From contig MU119660.1 in assembly GCA_014904845.1 (NCBI GenBank), positions 1 through 31,443 of the forward strand: a stretch of DNA of 31,443 nt. The letters are read 5' to 3'. This stretch comes from Acephala macrosclerotiorum (Eukaryota; Ascomycota; Leotiomycetes; Helotiales; Mollisiaceae). How positions within the stretch are numbered: position 1 is the first letter of the stretch; every line of letters starts with the position of its first letter. Position numbers and translations under genes: made by a program. Below the pieces are notes generated by a model that saw only the letters and a program-made list of their open reading frames with translations, was not told the DNA's origin and ran no database searches. This document shows, piece after piece, positions 21,155 to 31,443 of the stretch.

Positions 21155-21837
21155 CACCAGGGAGTGCAGGAATACGTGATACACCAAAACTAGAATTAAT
21201 TAAAACTTAATAATTTACTAATGAAATTACTTCAAATTTAAAACACAATATTATTCATATTATTGAATTATTTCTGGTTAAAAAGTTTTTAATAGGATTT
21301 ATTAATTAATTTGTAAAATAATAATTAATTAAAGTAAATCTATAAATAGAAATAAAAACCCTTTTAATCAAAACAAATAAAAAACTTTAATTTATTTTAC
21401 AAAATTCAAAAACGGTTACGGGAATTATTTTTGATTATTTTATATAATACTAAAAAAATTTTTATATAAAAAAAATTAATTTTTTTTTAAATTTTATATG
21501 AAGAAATTTTCAATATTATATAAAATAATCAAAAATAATCCCTGTAATTGTTTTTTGGTTTTTACTAGAGACTAGATTTTATATATTAATATAAGTTAAA
21601 TTAAATTTTGTTTTTATTTATAAATCTTTTTTAATTAATTAATAAAATTTGAAAATTTAAATATATTTTATTATTTATAAAATCAAATAATTTATAATAT
21701 TAAAATTTATTTATATCGAAATATTTCCAGTATCTCAAAGATAATTAGTGTCAAGTTTTATATGTTTTTATAAATAAACCGTTACGTTTTAATTAAATTC
21801 TATTTTGGTATATCACGAATTCCTACACCCCCTGGTG
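21155..21837. mobile_element. 683-bp AT-rich foldback element with about 50-bp terminal inverted repeats
   Basis: The left end starts CACCAGGGAGTGCAGGAAT and the reverse complement of the right end starts CACCAGGGGGTGTAGGAAT; similarity continues for about 50 bp through CGTGATAYACCAAAA and TTAATTAAAAC, with mostly transition differences. A second, inner inverted repeat pairs GGGAATTATTTTTGATTATT (from about 21419) with its near-complement ending AATCAAAAATAATCCC near 21542, so much of the element can fold back. No ORF remains and a target duplication is not clear. It looks like a RIP-eroded foldback or MITE-type DNA element. Confidence 0.8.
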
Positions 21838-22109
21838 TATCTCTATGCTTGATTCGTCAGTTGGTTTCCTTGGCACACGATTCTCTGCCAGCTTGACATG
21901 CCAGGGCCCAATTCCTCGAAGAAGCCTTTTCATGCATTTTGAAACATATAAGAGAGTTGAGAGGGCTCTGTTGTTATTTCCAATAGACTTCTACAGAATA
22001 AAGTGGTCTTTCAACGGGTCTTCAGTCATCCATTCTCTACCTCCTATCCAACGCCACCTAATTGAATTCCTTCGTACCAATTTCAACCTTCAACAATGTA
22101 TTCATAAAG
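21838..22109. other. Short intergenic segment
   Basis: It lies between the foldback element and the end of the minus-strand ORF. The overlapping + strand frame 21845-22168 runs antisense into that gene and is not supported. Confidence 0.4.
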
Positions 22110-22730
22110 TCACTTCCAGGTCAAATGGGCAGTATCGGCAGACGTGCAAGTCATCTGCTGCAAAGTAGGGAAATCCACCTGAAAGTTTACCATCCAGTTC
22201 CTCCTCCGATACCGTCCGTCTTCGTTCCAGTGTTCTATGTTGATATATCCGTCTGTAGGGTATCCAGGACCGAAAAGATGTACGGCTCTACTAACCAATT
22301 TGCATTTCGTCGGACAGTCCTCTCGCCAATTCTCATCTACTCTCATGACGAATATCAAGTCGGTGCCTTCTATGTGACACGCGAAATCCCCGGCTTCCAC
22401 ATTCTTTGGGACAACCAGTGCCCAACCAAGTTCCTTGCGTGCAAGTTTGTACCCTGGCTGAAATAAGTCGAGATTGGGCGGTTCGCTCTCTGGTTCGCTC
22501 TCTAGCTTGCTTTCAAACGCTTCTGCCGACTTGTTGTCTGGCATGTTGCCTGACCCGTTGTTTGACGTCTCCTTTGACAGATCCTTCCATTTGATCGAAT
22601 CTCTGAATGCTTTCGAAGAGCGCTTAAGAATTCTTTGGTTCTTAGTTTTAATTCTCTTACGCAGCGTACTAGGCTTCTCGACCTTTGATGTCGGTAGAAC
22701 GACATAATCCCAAGGCAGCTCGAATGGCAT
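22110..22730 (-). CDS. Small hypothetical protein; C-terminal half resembles the tail of HET-type proteins
   Basis: An intact single-exon ORF of 206 residues from ATG 22730-22728 to TGA 22112-22110. Residues 1-90 are basic then acidic and probably disordered (KRIKTKNQRILKRSS, ESKLESEPESEPPN). Residues from about 95 look globular: YKLARKELGWALVVPKNV, EAGDFACHIEGTDLIFVMR, KCKLVSRAVHLFGPGYP. The order RRLARTKKGxxGxxP, xxGDxxCxLxGxxxPFVLR, YxLVGxxYVHG is the usual ending of fungal heterokaryon-incompatibility (HET) domain proteins, and this segment is loosely similar. The HET domain itself is absent, so it may be a fragment of such a gene or an unrelated orphan. It lies directly beside the AT island yet keeps an open frame and normal composition. 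Confidence 0.55.
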   Translation of the reverse strand: MPFELPWDYVVLPTSKVEKPSTLRKRIKTKNQRILKRSSKAFRDSIKWKDLSKETSNNGSGNMPDNKSAEAFESKLESEPESEPPNLDLFQPGYKLARKELGWALVVPKNVEAGDFACHIEGTDLIFVMRVDENWREDCPTKCKLVSRAVHLFGPGYPTDGYINIEHWNEDGRYRRRNWMVNFQVDFPTLQQMTCTSADTAHLTWK

Positions 22731-22782
22731 CGCTAGGCTGCTCGTGGGAGACCCATGGGATAGAGTTTTAAAAATTTCCCTT

Positions 22783-22842
22783 TATCCACGAGTCTTTTAT
22801 AGGGCGAAAATATATTAGTCTTCTATCCACGGGTCCTTTATA
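22783..22842. repeat. TATCCACG direct repeat at the edge of the AT island
   Basis: A 19-bp unit, TATCCACGRGTCYTTTATA, occurs at 22783-22801 and 22824-22842 with two transition differences. A similar motif in inverted orientation, GACCCATGGGATA, lies at 22750-22762. Three related copies just before the AT-saturated sequence begins suggest transposon termini or a rearrangement junction. Confidence 0.65.
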
Positions 22843-23239
22843 AGTTTTGTAAAGCCTTTATAAAAAATGTATAAATTGTATAAATTGTATAAAAATAAAA
22901 ATAAATTTATTAAAATTTAATTTAAAAAAATATTAATAAAAAATTAATAAAAGAATTAATAAAATATTAAATATTATAAAATAAATATAATTATAATTAA
23001 AGTTTTTAAATATAATTTATTATAATAATATAAAATTAAATTAATATTATTATTTCGAATTAAAATTAATTAAATTACGTAATTAAACTAAGAATATATT
23101 TTATTATAATAAGTATTATAATAATAATAATAATAAAAAAAATTTTATATTAAAATAATAATTTTAAATAAATAAAAATTAATATTACGTATTTATTATT
23201 ATATTGTATATTGTAATATATTTCGAGTTAAGCAATTTT

Positions 23240-23314
23240 AAACGTTAAATTTTTAAACGTTAAACTTTCAAGCGTCGAATTTTGAAACGTCGAACTTTCG
23301 AATATTAAACGTTT
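23240..23314. repeat. 15-bp minisatellite, about five units
   Basis: Units at 23240, 23255, 23270, 23285 and 23300 follow AARCGTYRAAYTTTY; the last is degenerate. Differences between units are almost all transitions, consistent with C-to-T erosion on both strands. Confidence 0.75.
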
Positions 23315-23494
23315 TAATTTTAAATATATTTATTTTTATTTTTAATATTTTTACGATTTGTTCGTTTATTTAATAATCGTTTAATCGATTTCAAATTTAA
23401 TTAAATCGTTTTAAAATTTTTATATTTGTATATTTATATATTAAAAATCGAAAAAAATCGATTCGTAAATTAAAAAATAATATAATAAAAAAAA

Positions 23495-24309
23495 TAGTTT
23501 TCTCGTTTTGAAAAAAAAAAAACTCGTTTAACGATTTATTAAATAAACTAATAACGAACGAGTTTTTTTTTTTTTACTCGATATATATTTTATTTTATAA
23601 GTTTCGTAATAGCGTTTTTATAAAAAATTATAAAATTTTCGATTTTAGTAATTTATTTTTATTTTAAATTTTAAATTAATATTTTTTAATTTAAACGTTT
23701 TATAAATATTTAAAATTAAAATAATTATTAAAATAAAATTTTAAATTTTATCGAATAATAAATCGATAAATTAATAAATTTTTTAATATTTAAAATAAAA
23801 ACGTATTATAACATTTTATATTATTAAAAAAATATTTTTTAAAATTCTCGTTTTTTATATCGAATTATTAAAATCGATTTAATTAATTTAAATTATTTTT
23901 TTTAATATATATTTTAAATAAAAACGTATTTATTACAAAATTTTATATTATTAAAAAAATACTTTTTAAAATTCTCGTTTTTTATATTAAATTTTTTTTT
24001 GAAAATTGTATAATTATAAAATTGAAAATTTTTTTTTTTTAATATTTTATTATTATTTTAAAACTTTAAATGAAAACGCATTTTTAATAAAGTTTTATAT
24101 TAAAAAAATACTTTTTAAAATTCTCGTTTTTTATATTAAATTATTACGAATTGATTTTATTATTTCTATTAATTATAAATAATTATTACAATTATATTTA
24201 TTAAAAAAAAAATTTTAAATTTTTTTTAAAAATTATATAATTGGATTTTTAAGTATTTTAATATTTAAAATAAAAACGTATTTAAAAAAGTTTTATAATC
24301 GCTATTTTT
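23495..24309 (+). repeat. Repeat copy A, 5' part (putative left LTR, split)
   Basis: It matches the first two thirds of copy C at 29627-30745. It includes three internal subrepeats ending in TTCTCGTTTTTTATAT at about 23845, 23972 and 24121, each preceded by an AAAACGYA block. The copy breaks off near ATTTTTATTAA at 24304-24314, where copy B begins. Confidence 0.7.
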
Positions 24310-25456
24310 ATTAATCGTTCGTTTTAAGAACTAATATCAATTTTTATTAAATCACGTATTATTTACGTAGTACGAATTATTTCAATTATAAGCGATTTTA
24401 ATAAAATTTAATCGAAGTATTTAAATGTAGTAATTTGATTGATTTATTAAAGAATTTTGTAATAGAAATAATTTAAAAACTTCAAAATAATATATAATTA
24501 TTTCGATGAAAAATATTAAAATCTCAATTGTATTACGTTTTAAATATTAATTCAAATTATTATATAAATAATTTAATATTTGAAAATAAATTGAAATTCA
24601 ATTAAATATTGTTAAATTCTAAATTTCAAGTGATTTTATTAATTCGTTATTACGTAAATCAATAGAATATAATCGTATTTAATAAAAATAATAATCGCAA
24701 AATTTTTAAATACATTGTTATTTTAAGTATTAAAATATTTAAATATTAAAATTATTTTACAATTGTACAATTTTCAAGAAAAATTTTAAAAAGTTTTTTT
24801 TTAGTAAATATAATCGTAATAAGTATTTATAATCAATAGAATTAATCGTAGTAATTTAATATAAAAAACGAGAATTTTAAAAAGTTTTTTTTTAAAGTAT
24901 TTTTTTAATATAAAATTCTATTGAAAATACGTTTTTATTTTAAATATTAAAACTTTTAATTATAAAACATTTAAATATTTAATTGCGCAATTTTTAAATT
25001 TTTTTTTAAAGAGTTTCTTTTTAGAATTATATATTAAAAAAAGTAATTTAAATTGATTAAATCGATCGTAGTAATTCAATATAAAAAATAAAAATTTTAA
25101 AAAGTATTTTTTTAATATAAAATTTTATTAAAAGTACGTTTTTATTTTAAATACTAAAAAGTTTATTAATTTATCGATTTTATTATTTGATAGAATTAAA
25201 ATTATTATTTTAATAAAATTATTTTAATTTCAAATTCTTATAAAATATTCAAATTTTTAATTTTTAATTTAGAATTTGAAATAAAAATTAATTAAATAGA
25301 TTACTAAAATCGAAAACTTTGAAATTTTTCGTAGAAATACTCTTACGAAATTTGCGAAATAAAATATATATCGAATAAAAAAAGAAAAAATTCGTTCGTT
25401 AATTAATTCGTTTGCGAGTCGACGAACGAATTTTTTCTTTTGAAACGAGAAAAACA
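24310..25456 (-). repeat. Repeat copy B (inverted, nested; putative solo LTR)
   Basis: Read on the minus strand from 25456, it follows copy C base for base with scattered transitions, to a shared end near GTTYTTAAARYRAACGA. It keeps more C and G outside CpG than its surroundings, fitting a later insertion. Near its start a perfect 20-bp hairpin stem pairs 25380-25399 with 25422-25441 across a 22-base loop. Confidence 0.75.
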
Positions 25457-25825
25457 TTTTTAAATATAATTAAATTTTATTAATTTGTATAATAACAAAT
25501 TAATAAAATTATTTAAAATTTAAAATTTAAAAATATTTAATTAAATTTTAATTTATTTATAAATATTATATAATTTAAATTAATTAATAAATAAAAATTA
25601 TAAACGTAATTATAATTGTACGATTTTAATAATTTTTATTAAAATGATTATATATTATTTTAAAATTATAAAATCGTTGAATTTTTAATAAATTAATTAA
25701 ATCGTTATATTTAAATATTTCGATTAAATTTAATAATTTTTATTTATAATTAAAATAATTGGTATTACGTAAATAATACGTAATTTAATAAAAATTAATA
25801 TTAGTTTTTAAATCGAATAAATAAT
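25457..25825 (+). repeat. Repeat copy A, 3' part
   Basis: It resumes exactly the sequence missing from 23495-24309, matching copy C from about 30380 (ATAATAACAAATTAATAAAA, then ATTACGTAAATAATACG) to the repeat end. This continuation is what shows that copy B was inserted into copy A. Confidence 0.75.
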
Positions 25826-28800
25826 TAAAAAAAAAAAATTTACAAAAAAAAAATTTATATACGATTTAATTTAAATCGTATTTTTTTTATTTTATTAATT
25901 ATTTTATTAATTAAATTAATAAATATATTTTTATTTTTAAATAATATTATAATTATAATTAAAAAATAAAAAAATATTTAAAAATTTTTTTAAATAAAAT
26001 ATTAATTAAATTAATAATTATATAATTTTTACGTATATTAAAATATATATATATATTTATTACGTATTTTAATTAAAAAAAATTAATATAAAAATTGAAA
26101 ATATATTAATATTTTTAATTTTATATTTAATTTTTTAAATAATTAATAATTTTTATATTTAATATATAAAAATTACGTTTATTAAATATAATATATTAAT
26201 ATATTCGAATATTTTAATATTATTAATATTGATTAATATTTAATTTTATTAATTAAATATAAAATTTTTTTTAAAATTTAAAATTTAAAAAAATAATTAT
26301 TAAAATTTTAATTACACTTTTTTTAATTTACGTTTATTACGTATAATAAGAAAAATCAATAATAAAAATAATAATAAACGTTATATATTATTTTTACGTT
26401 ATTTAAAACGTATTTAAACTACGATTAATATAAATTTTTATTTATATTTTATATACAAATAAATAAGTTTATATTAAAATAAATAAATTTATTGAATATA
26501 AATCGATATTTTAAAATAATAAAAATTAATATTTAAAAAAAATTTTTTTTTTTTTTGAAAAACAATTTATTTTTTTTGAATATTTTTTTATTATTTAATA
26601 ATAAATATTTATTTTAATTTTTTTTATATTAAAAAAAATTAAATTAAATAAACGTATAATAAAAAAAAAAAATTTTATTACGATAAAAACAAATATAAAA
26701 AATAAATCGATTTCGAAAAATTAAATTTAAATAAATTTATTATAAACGAATTTATTTTATATAAATTTAAAATATTTAAAAAGTTCAAATATAAAAATCT
26801 TATTATATAAGATTTTTATAAAAACAATTTTAAAAATTGAAAAATAATATTTATATATTATATAAACGATTAAACGAATAAATTAAAATTTTTATTTAAA
26901 AACGATAATAATATATAATTTAATTAAATACGAAAATATAATAATAATAAAAAAAAGATTTAATTTTCGATTTAATTACGATTTAATTTAATAATTTTAA
27001 ATAAATTATAAAAATTATAATTTAAATTAAATATACAATAAAAATTTAAATAAAAAACATTTATTATTTAATAATTAAATTTATAAAAATTTTCAAAAGT
27101 ATTAATTTAAAAAACAAAAAAAGAATTTTTAAAATTTTAAATATAAATTAAAAATTATAATAAAAATATATCGAAATAAAAATAAAATATACGTATTTTC
27201 GAAATCTTTATTTTAAAAACTTAAAAATATCGTTAAAAATTTTATAAAAATAAAAAACAAATATAATATTACGAATAAATTTTTAAATAAATATAATATT
27301 ATTTACAATGATAATAAAAAAAATTATTAAAACGAAATTAATTACAATAATAAATTTTTTAATTTTATAATCTTCGATAAAACGATTATAAATTTTAAAA
27401 CGATTATAGAATTTAAAAAAAATTTATAATAAATATTAAACGTATAATATAAAAAAATTTCGAATAAAAATAAAAAAAATACTCGTTAAAAAATTTAATA
27501 ATTTAAATTTTTTTTATTTTAATAATAATAATAAATATAAAAAATTAAAATTATTTCGAGTTTATTATATTAATATAAATATTATATTAAAAAAAATAAA
27601 AAATAAATATTTTATCAAATATTATTAAAAAATATCGTATATATTTTATAAATTTTAAAAATATATTAAAAAAATTTAATATTAATTAAAAAAAAAAAAA
27701 AATATAAAATAATTAAATTTTAATATTTATTTTATTAATTATAAATATAATAAATATAAAATAAATAAAAATTATAATAATAAATATAATTAAAATAAAT
27801 ATAATTATAATTATAAAAATTAAAAATACGATAAATATAATCGAAATAATTATTCGAAAAAAAAAATTATATTTATAAAAAAATAAATTATTAATTTATA
27901 AAATATTTTTTAAAAGAAAAATAATAAATATATAAAAAATTTAAAAACAAAATTTATTTTCGTTATAAAAAATACATTTTTATAATAAATTATTAAATTT
28001 TTTTAATTTATAAAATTTTTTTTTTTTAATATTTTTAATATTTTTATTTTAAATACAAAAAAATTCGATTTTAAAAAATAAAAAAATAATAAAAAACTTA
28101 TAAAAATTTTTTTTTTATTATAAAATATATTAATATTAAAAAATTAATCATAAAATTAAATAATTAAAAAAAATTTAAATTAAATTTCTTTTTTAATTTA
28201 TAAATAAATATATTATAAATTTTTTTTAAAATATATTATTAAATATAAACGTAATTATTATATTAATAATAAAATATAATTAATTTATAATTTTATAAAA
28301 AATCGATTTACGAATTAAATTTAATATTTTAAATCGTAAAAAAAAATTTAATTCGAAATAAATAATATAAAAATTAAAAATACGATTAAAATTTATATTT
28401 TTATTAAAAACGTTATTTTTTATATTATATTTTATAATATATTATTTTTATTATTTTTAAAAAATATAAATAAATTTAAAATTTAATTTAATAATATAAA
28501 AAATCGTATAAAAAAACGTAATAATAATATAATTATATTAATTATATATAAATAAAAATATTTAAAAATTTTATTAATAAAACTAAAAAAAGTTTGTATT
28601 TAATATTATTTAATAAATATAAATTTACAATACGTATATAAAAAATTTAAATATTTATTAATATAATAATTAATAAATATTTTTAATAAAATTAAATATA
28701 AAAATTTTATATTTTAATAATTAAAACAAATTAATAAATTTTATTATTATTATTATATAAACGTAAAATAATTAAAAAATATTAAATTAATATATATTTA

Positions 28801-29626
28801 AAATAATTAAAAATTTTAATTCATAACGTTAAAAAAAAATTTATATTCGTAAAATTTAAATAATAAATAAAAATTATAATAATAAAAATAAAAATTTTTT
28901 AATTAAAAAAATAAAATAATATTATATTTTATTACGATAAATATATATGATTATATCGAAAAAAATAATAAAATATATTACGAAAAAATAAATATTATAA
29001 ATAATAATAAAAACTTATAACAATTTAATAAAATTGAACGAATTTGTATTAATTTTATTAATATTTAAAATATATTTTAAAATTTTCAATATAAATATTT
29101 TTATATTAATAATAATAAAAAAAAAAAAATATTATTCGTAAAATAATATATTAATAATATATTAATAATAAAAAAAAATTTTAATATTTAATAATTTTAA
29201 ATTTATTAATTAATTTTAAAATTCGAATTTTTAAAAAATATAAAAAATAAAAAAAATTATATAAATTATTAATAATTACAAATAAAAAATATATTATATA
29301 ATTATTTTATAAATCGATAAATCGATAAATTAATTATAATTAAATTTTATTTTCGAAAATTATAAATTAAAAAATCGATAAAAAAATATTTAACGAGAAT
29401 TATATAAAAAAACGAAAAATTAAAAATAATAAATATAATATAAAAAATTAAAAATTAAAAATTAAAATAATAATAATAATTATTATTTAATTTTAATTAA
29501 AATTTAATTTAAACGTTATAAACAATTGAAAAATATGAAAAATAAATTTAAATTTACGATTTATTTCGAATAAAAATATTTTAATTTTATAAATATTAAT
29601 AATAATAATAATAATATTACGAAAAA
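25826..29626. other. Putative internal region of the dead retroelement; A-rich on the + strand
   Basis: From about 26.6 kb the + strand has visibly more A than T, with long AAAATAAAAATA-like runs, unlike the T-rich left repeat. C-to-T mutation on both strands turns purine-rich coding strands into A-rich ones, so a former + strand gene is plausible. Stops occur throughout and no protein motif can be read. Confidence 0.4.
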
Positions 29627-30745
29627 TATTTTTTTTATTTTAAAAAAAGAAATTTATTTGTCGATTTGTAAACGAATCAATTAATAAACGAATTTTCTCT
29701 TTTTTTATTCGATATATATTTTATTTCGCAAATTTTATAAAAACGTTTTTATAAAAAGTTTTAAAGTTTTCGATTTTAGTAATTTATTTAATTAATTTTT
29801 ATTTCAAATTTTAAATTAAAAACTTTTAATTTGAGCGTTTTATAAAAATTTGAAATTAAAATAATTTTGATTTTATCGAATAATAAAATCGATAAATTGA
29901 TAAATTTTTTAATATTTAAAATAAAAACGCAATTTTAATAGAGTTTTATATTAGAAAAATATTCTTTGAAATTTTTGTTTTCTTTATTGAATTACTACGA
30001 TCGATTCAATTAATTTAAATTATTTTTTTTAGTATATAATTCTAAGAAAAAACTTTTTGAAATTTTTTTTAAAAATTGCGCAATTAAATATTTAAATGTT
30101 TTACAATTAGAAATCTTAGTATTTAAAATAAAAACGCATTTTTAATAGAGTTTTATATTAAAGAAATATTCTTTGAAATTTTCGTTTTTTATATTAAATT
30201 ATTATAATTGATTCTATTGATTATAAATATTTATTACGATTATATTTATTAAAAAAAAAAAATTTTAAAATTTTTTTTAAAAATTATATAATCGTAAAAC
30301 AATTTTAATATTTAAATACTTTAATATTTAAAATAATAGCGTATTTAAAAATTTTACGATTATTATTTTTATTAAATACGATTATATTTTATTGATTTAC
30401 ATAATAACAAATTAATAAAATCGTTTAAAATTTAAAATTTGATAATATTTAATTAAATTTCAATTTATTTTCAAATATTAAACTATTTATATAATAATTT
30501 GAATTAATATTTAAAGTATAACGCAATTGAGATTGTAATATTTTTCGTTAAAACGATTATATATTATTTCGAAGTTTTCAAATTATTTTTACTATAAAAT
30601 TCTTTAATAAATCAATCAAATCACTACATTTAAATACTTCGATTAAATTTTACTGAAATCGTCTATAGTTGAAATAATTCGTATTACGTAAATAATACGT
30701 AATTTAATAAAAGTTAATATTAGTTTTTAAAGTAAACGATTAATA
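29627..30745 (+). repeat. Repeat copy C (putative right LTR)
   Basis: A full-length uninterrupted copy in the same orientation as copy A. It contains two subrepeats (about 29925-30010 and 30115-30200) of the AAAACGCA ... TTTTATATTA ... CTTTGAAATTTTYGTTTT type. The end is at about 30740-30746, where similarity to copies A and B stops. Confidence 0.75.
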
Positions 30746-31443
30746 ATAAAAATTTTAATTAATATTATATAAAAAAAAAATTTATTAAAAACGTTTTTAA
30801 ATTTATATAATACGATTTAATTACGTATAAAAATATTTCGATTTTTAAATTTAAATTAATATATAAAATTAAAAATAAAATAACGAATAAATTATACGAA
30901 AAAATAAAAATTATAATTTAAATTTTTAATAACGAATTAAAAAAATATATTTTTATAAAAAAAAATTATTATTTAATATATAAATTAAAAAATAATTTTA
31001 ATTTTAATTTCGATTTTTATTTAAAATTATAATTTTATAATATAATTATAAAACGTTATATAAATATTTTTTATTTTTTAATTAAAAAAATAAAAAAATA
31101 TTTAAAATCGTCGATATATAAATAAATAATACGTTAAAATTATTAACGTTACAATTTATAAACTTAAAAAAAAATAAAATAAAAAAAAATTAAATTATAA
31201 ATAAAAAATAAAAAATATTTAATATTTACGATTTAATTAATACTAAAAATAATAAACTCGTAAAATATATATTACGTTTATATATTAATTAAAAATAATT
31301 TTTAATTTATTAATCGTTACGTAATATTAAATTTTAATAAAAAAAAACGTAATAATTTCAAATAAAAAATTAAAATAAAAATAAAATAATTTATTACGTA
31401 ATATTAATTATATTTTAATCGATTTAAAAATAATTAAAATATT

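Larger units (their letters stand above)
23495..30745 (+). mobile_element. Probable RIP-dead LTR retrotransposon with a nested inverted solo LTR
   Basis: Segment A is 23495-24309 plus 25457 to about 25825 (split copy, + orientation). Segment B is 24310-25456 (- orientation), inserted in A. Segment C is 29627 to about 30745 (+ orientation). All three align along about 1.15 kb, sharing TTATTCGATATATATTTTATT near one end and ATTACGTAAATAATACG near the other. A and C are direct repeats around about 3.8 kb of A-rich sequence (25826-29626), the geometry of LTRs; without the insert the element is about 6.1 kb. B starts TGTTTTTCTCG in its own orientation, and A and C start TAGTTTTCTCG and TATTTTT, as expected if TG became TA. 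No gag/pol motif survives, so the LTR assignment rests on geometry. Independent copies of a 1.15-kb non-autonomous element are the alternative. Confidence 0.6.
22860..31443. other. AT-saturated, RIP-like repeat island running off the window
   Basis: Base composition changes abruptly near 22.86 kb and stays extremely AT-rich to the end. No ORF over about 60 codons survives. In the most eroded stretches the few C and G left are nearly all CpG: in 28201-28500 I count seven CpG and no other C or G. The island contains the repeat copies described separately. RIP mutates C to T in duplicated DNA of ascomycetes and is the obvious cause; the region is probably heterochromatin. Mitochondrial origin is unlikely because the repeats are dispersed and nested and no mitochondrial gene is visible. 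Confidence 0.85.

Noticed and set aside
25269..25457. 62-codon minus-strand ORF in the AT island
   Set aside because: Phe/Ile/Lys-rich translation of repeat copy B; an artefact of AT composition.
22860..31443. Mitochondrial insert or CRISPR-like array
   Set aside because: No mitochondrial gene or tRNA motif, repeats are long, nested and irregular, and the CpG-only residue pattern points to RIP in nuclear DNA.

Overview
This is nuclear DNA of a filamentous ascomycete (Pezizomycotina). The evidence is short introns (44-85 bp) with GT..AG ends and CTAAC/CTGAC-like branch sites, fungus-only families (Zn2Cys6 regulators with a Fungal_trans_2-type body, a PD-(D/E)XK nuclease-like family, a microsomal P450), and an AT-saturated island that looks like repeat-induced point mutation (RIP). 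A leotiomycete-like genome is a reasonable guess, but the sequence alone does not settle the class.

Layout. 1-4.6 kb: two low-complexity, glycine/arginine-rich genes on the + strand. The first has one in-frame amber codon. The second is split by a 378-bp transposon (MITE) with perfect terminal inverted repeats and an 8-bp target duplication. 5.2-6.7 kb: an unrecognised minus-strand gene with one clear intron and two compensating frameshifts. 6.7-9.3 kb: gene-poor DNA with a small inverted repeat, an AT-rich direct duplication and a second, degenerate MITE. 9.3-10.7 kb: an intact three-exon PD-(D/E)XK nuclease-like gene. 11.3-12.3 kb: a multi-pass membrane protein with one amber codon. 13.1-18.4 kb: three co-oriented minus-strand genes (secreted alpha/beta hydrolase, Zn2Cys6 regulator, cytochrome P450). 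They look like a small accessory metabolic cluster, but the P450 carries an internal deletion and the regulator has no in-frame ATG. 19.0-20.7 kb: a badly decayed regulator-like pseudogene. 21.2-21.8 kb: an AT-rich foldback element. 22.1-22.7 kb: a small intact ORF resembling the C-terminal part of HET-type proteins. 22.86 kb to the end: an 8.6-kb AT island.

The AT island has internal structure. About 1.15 kb of repeat occurs three times: one copy (23.5-25.8 kb) is split by a second copy in opposite orientation, and a third lies at 29.6-30.7 kb. The outer pair are direct repeats around 3.8 kb of A-rich sequence, which fits a dead LTR retrotransposon with a nested inverted solo LTR. In the most eroded part nearly every surviving C or G lies in CpG.

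Overall this is accessory, repeat-edge DNA. Of nine protein genes, only the nuclease-like gene, the hydrolase and the small 22-kb ORF look intact. Several of the inactivating stops are of the kind RIP makes (CAR to TAR, TGG to TAG), so mutation spreading from repeats into flanking genes is a plausible common cause.
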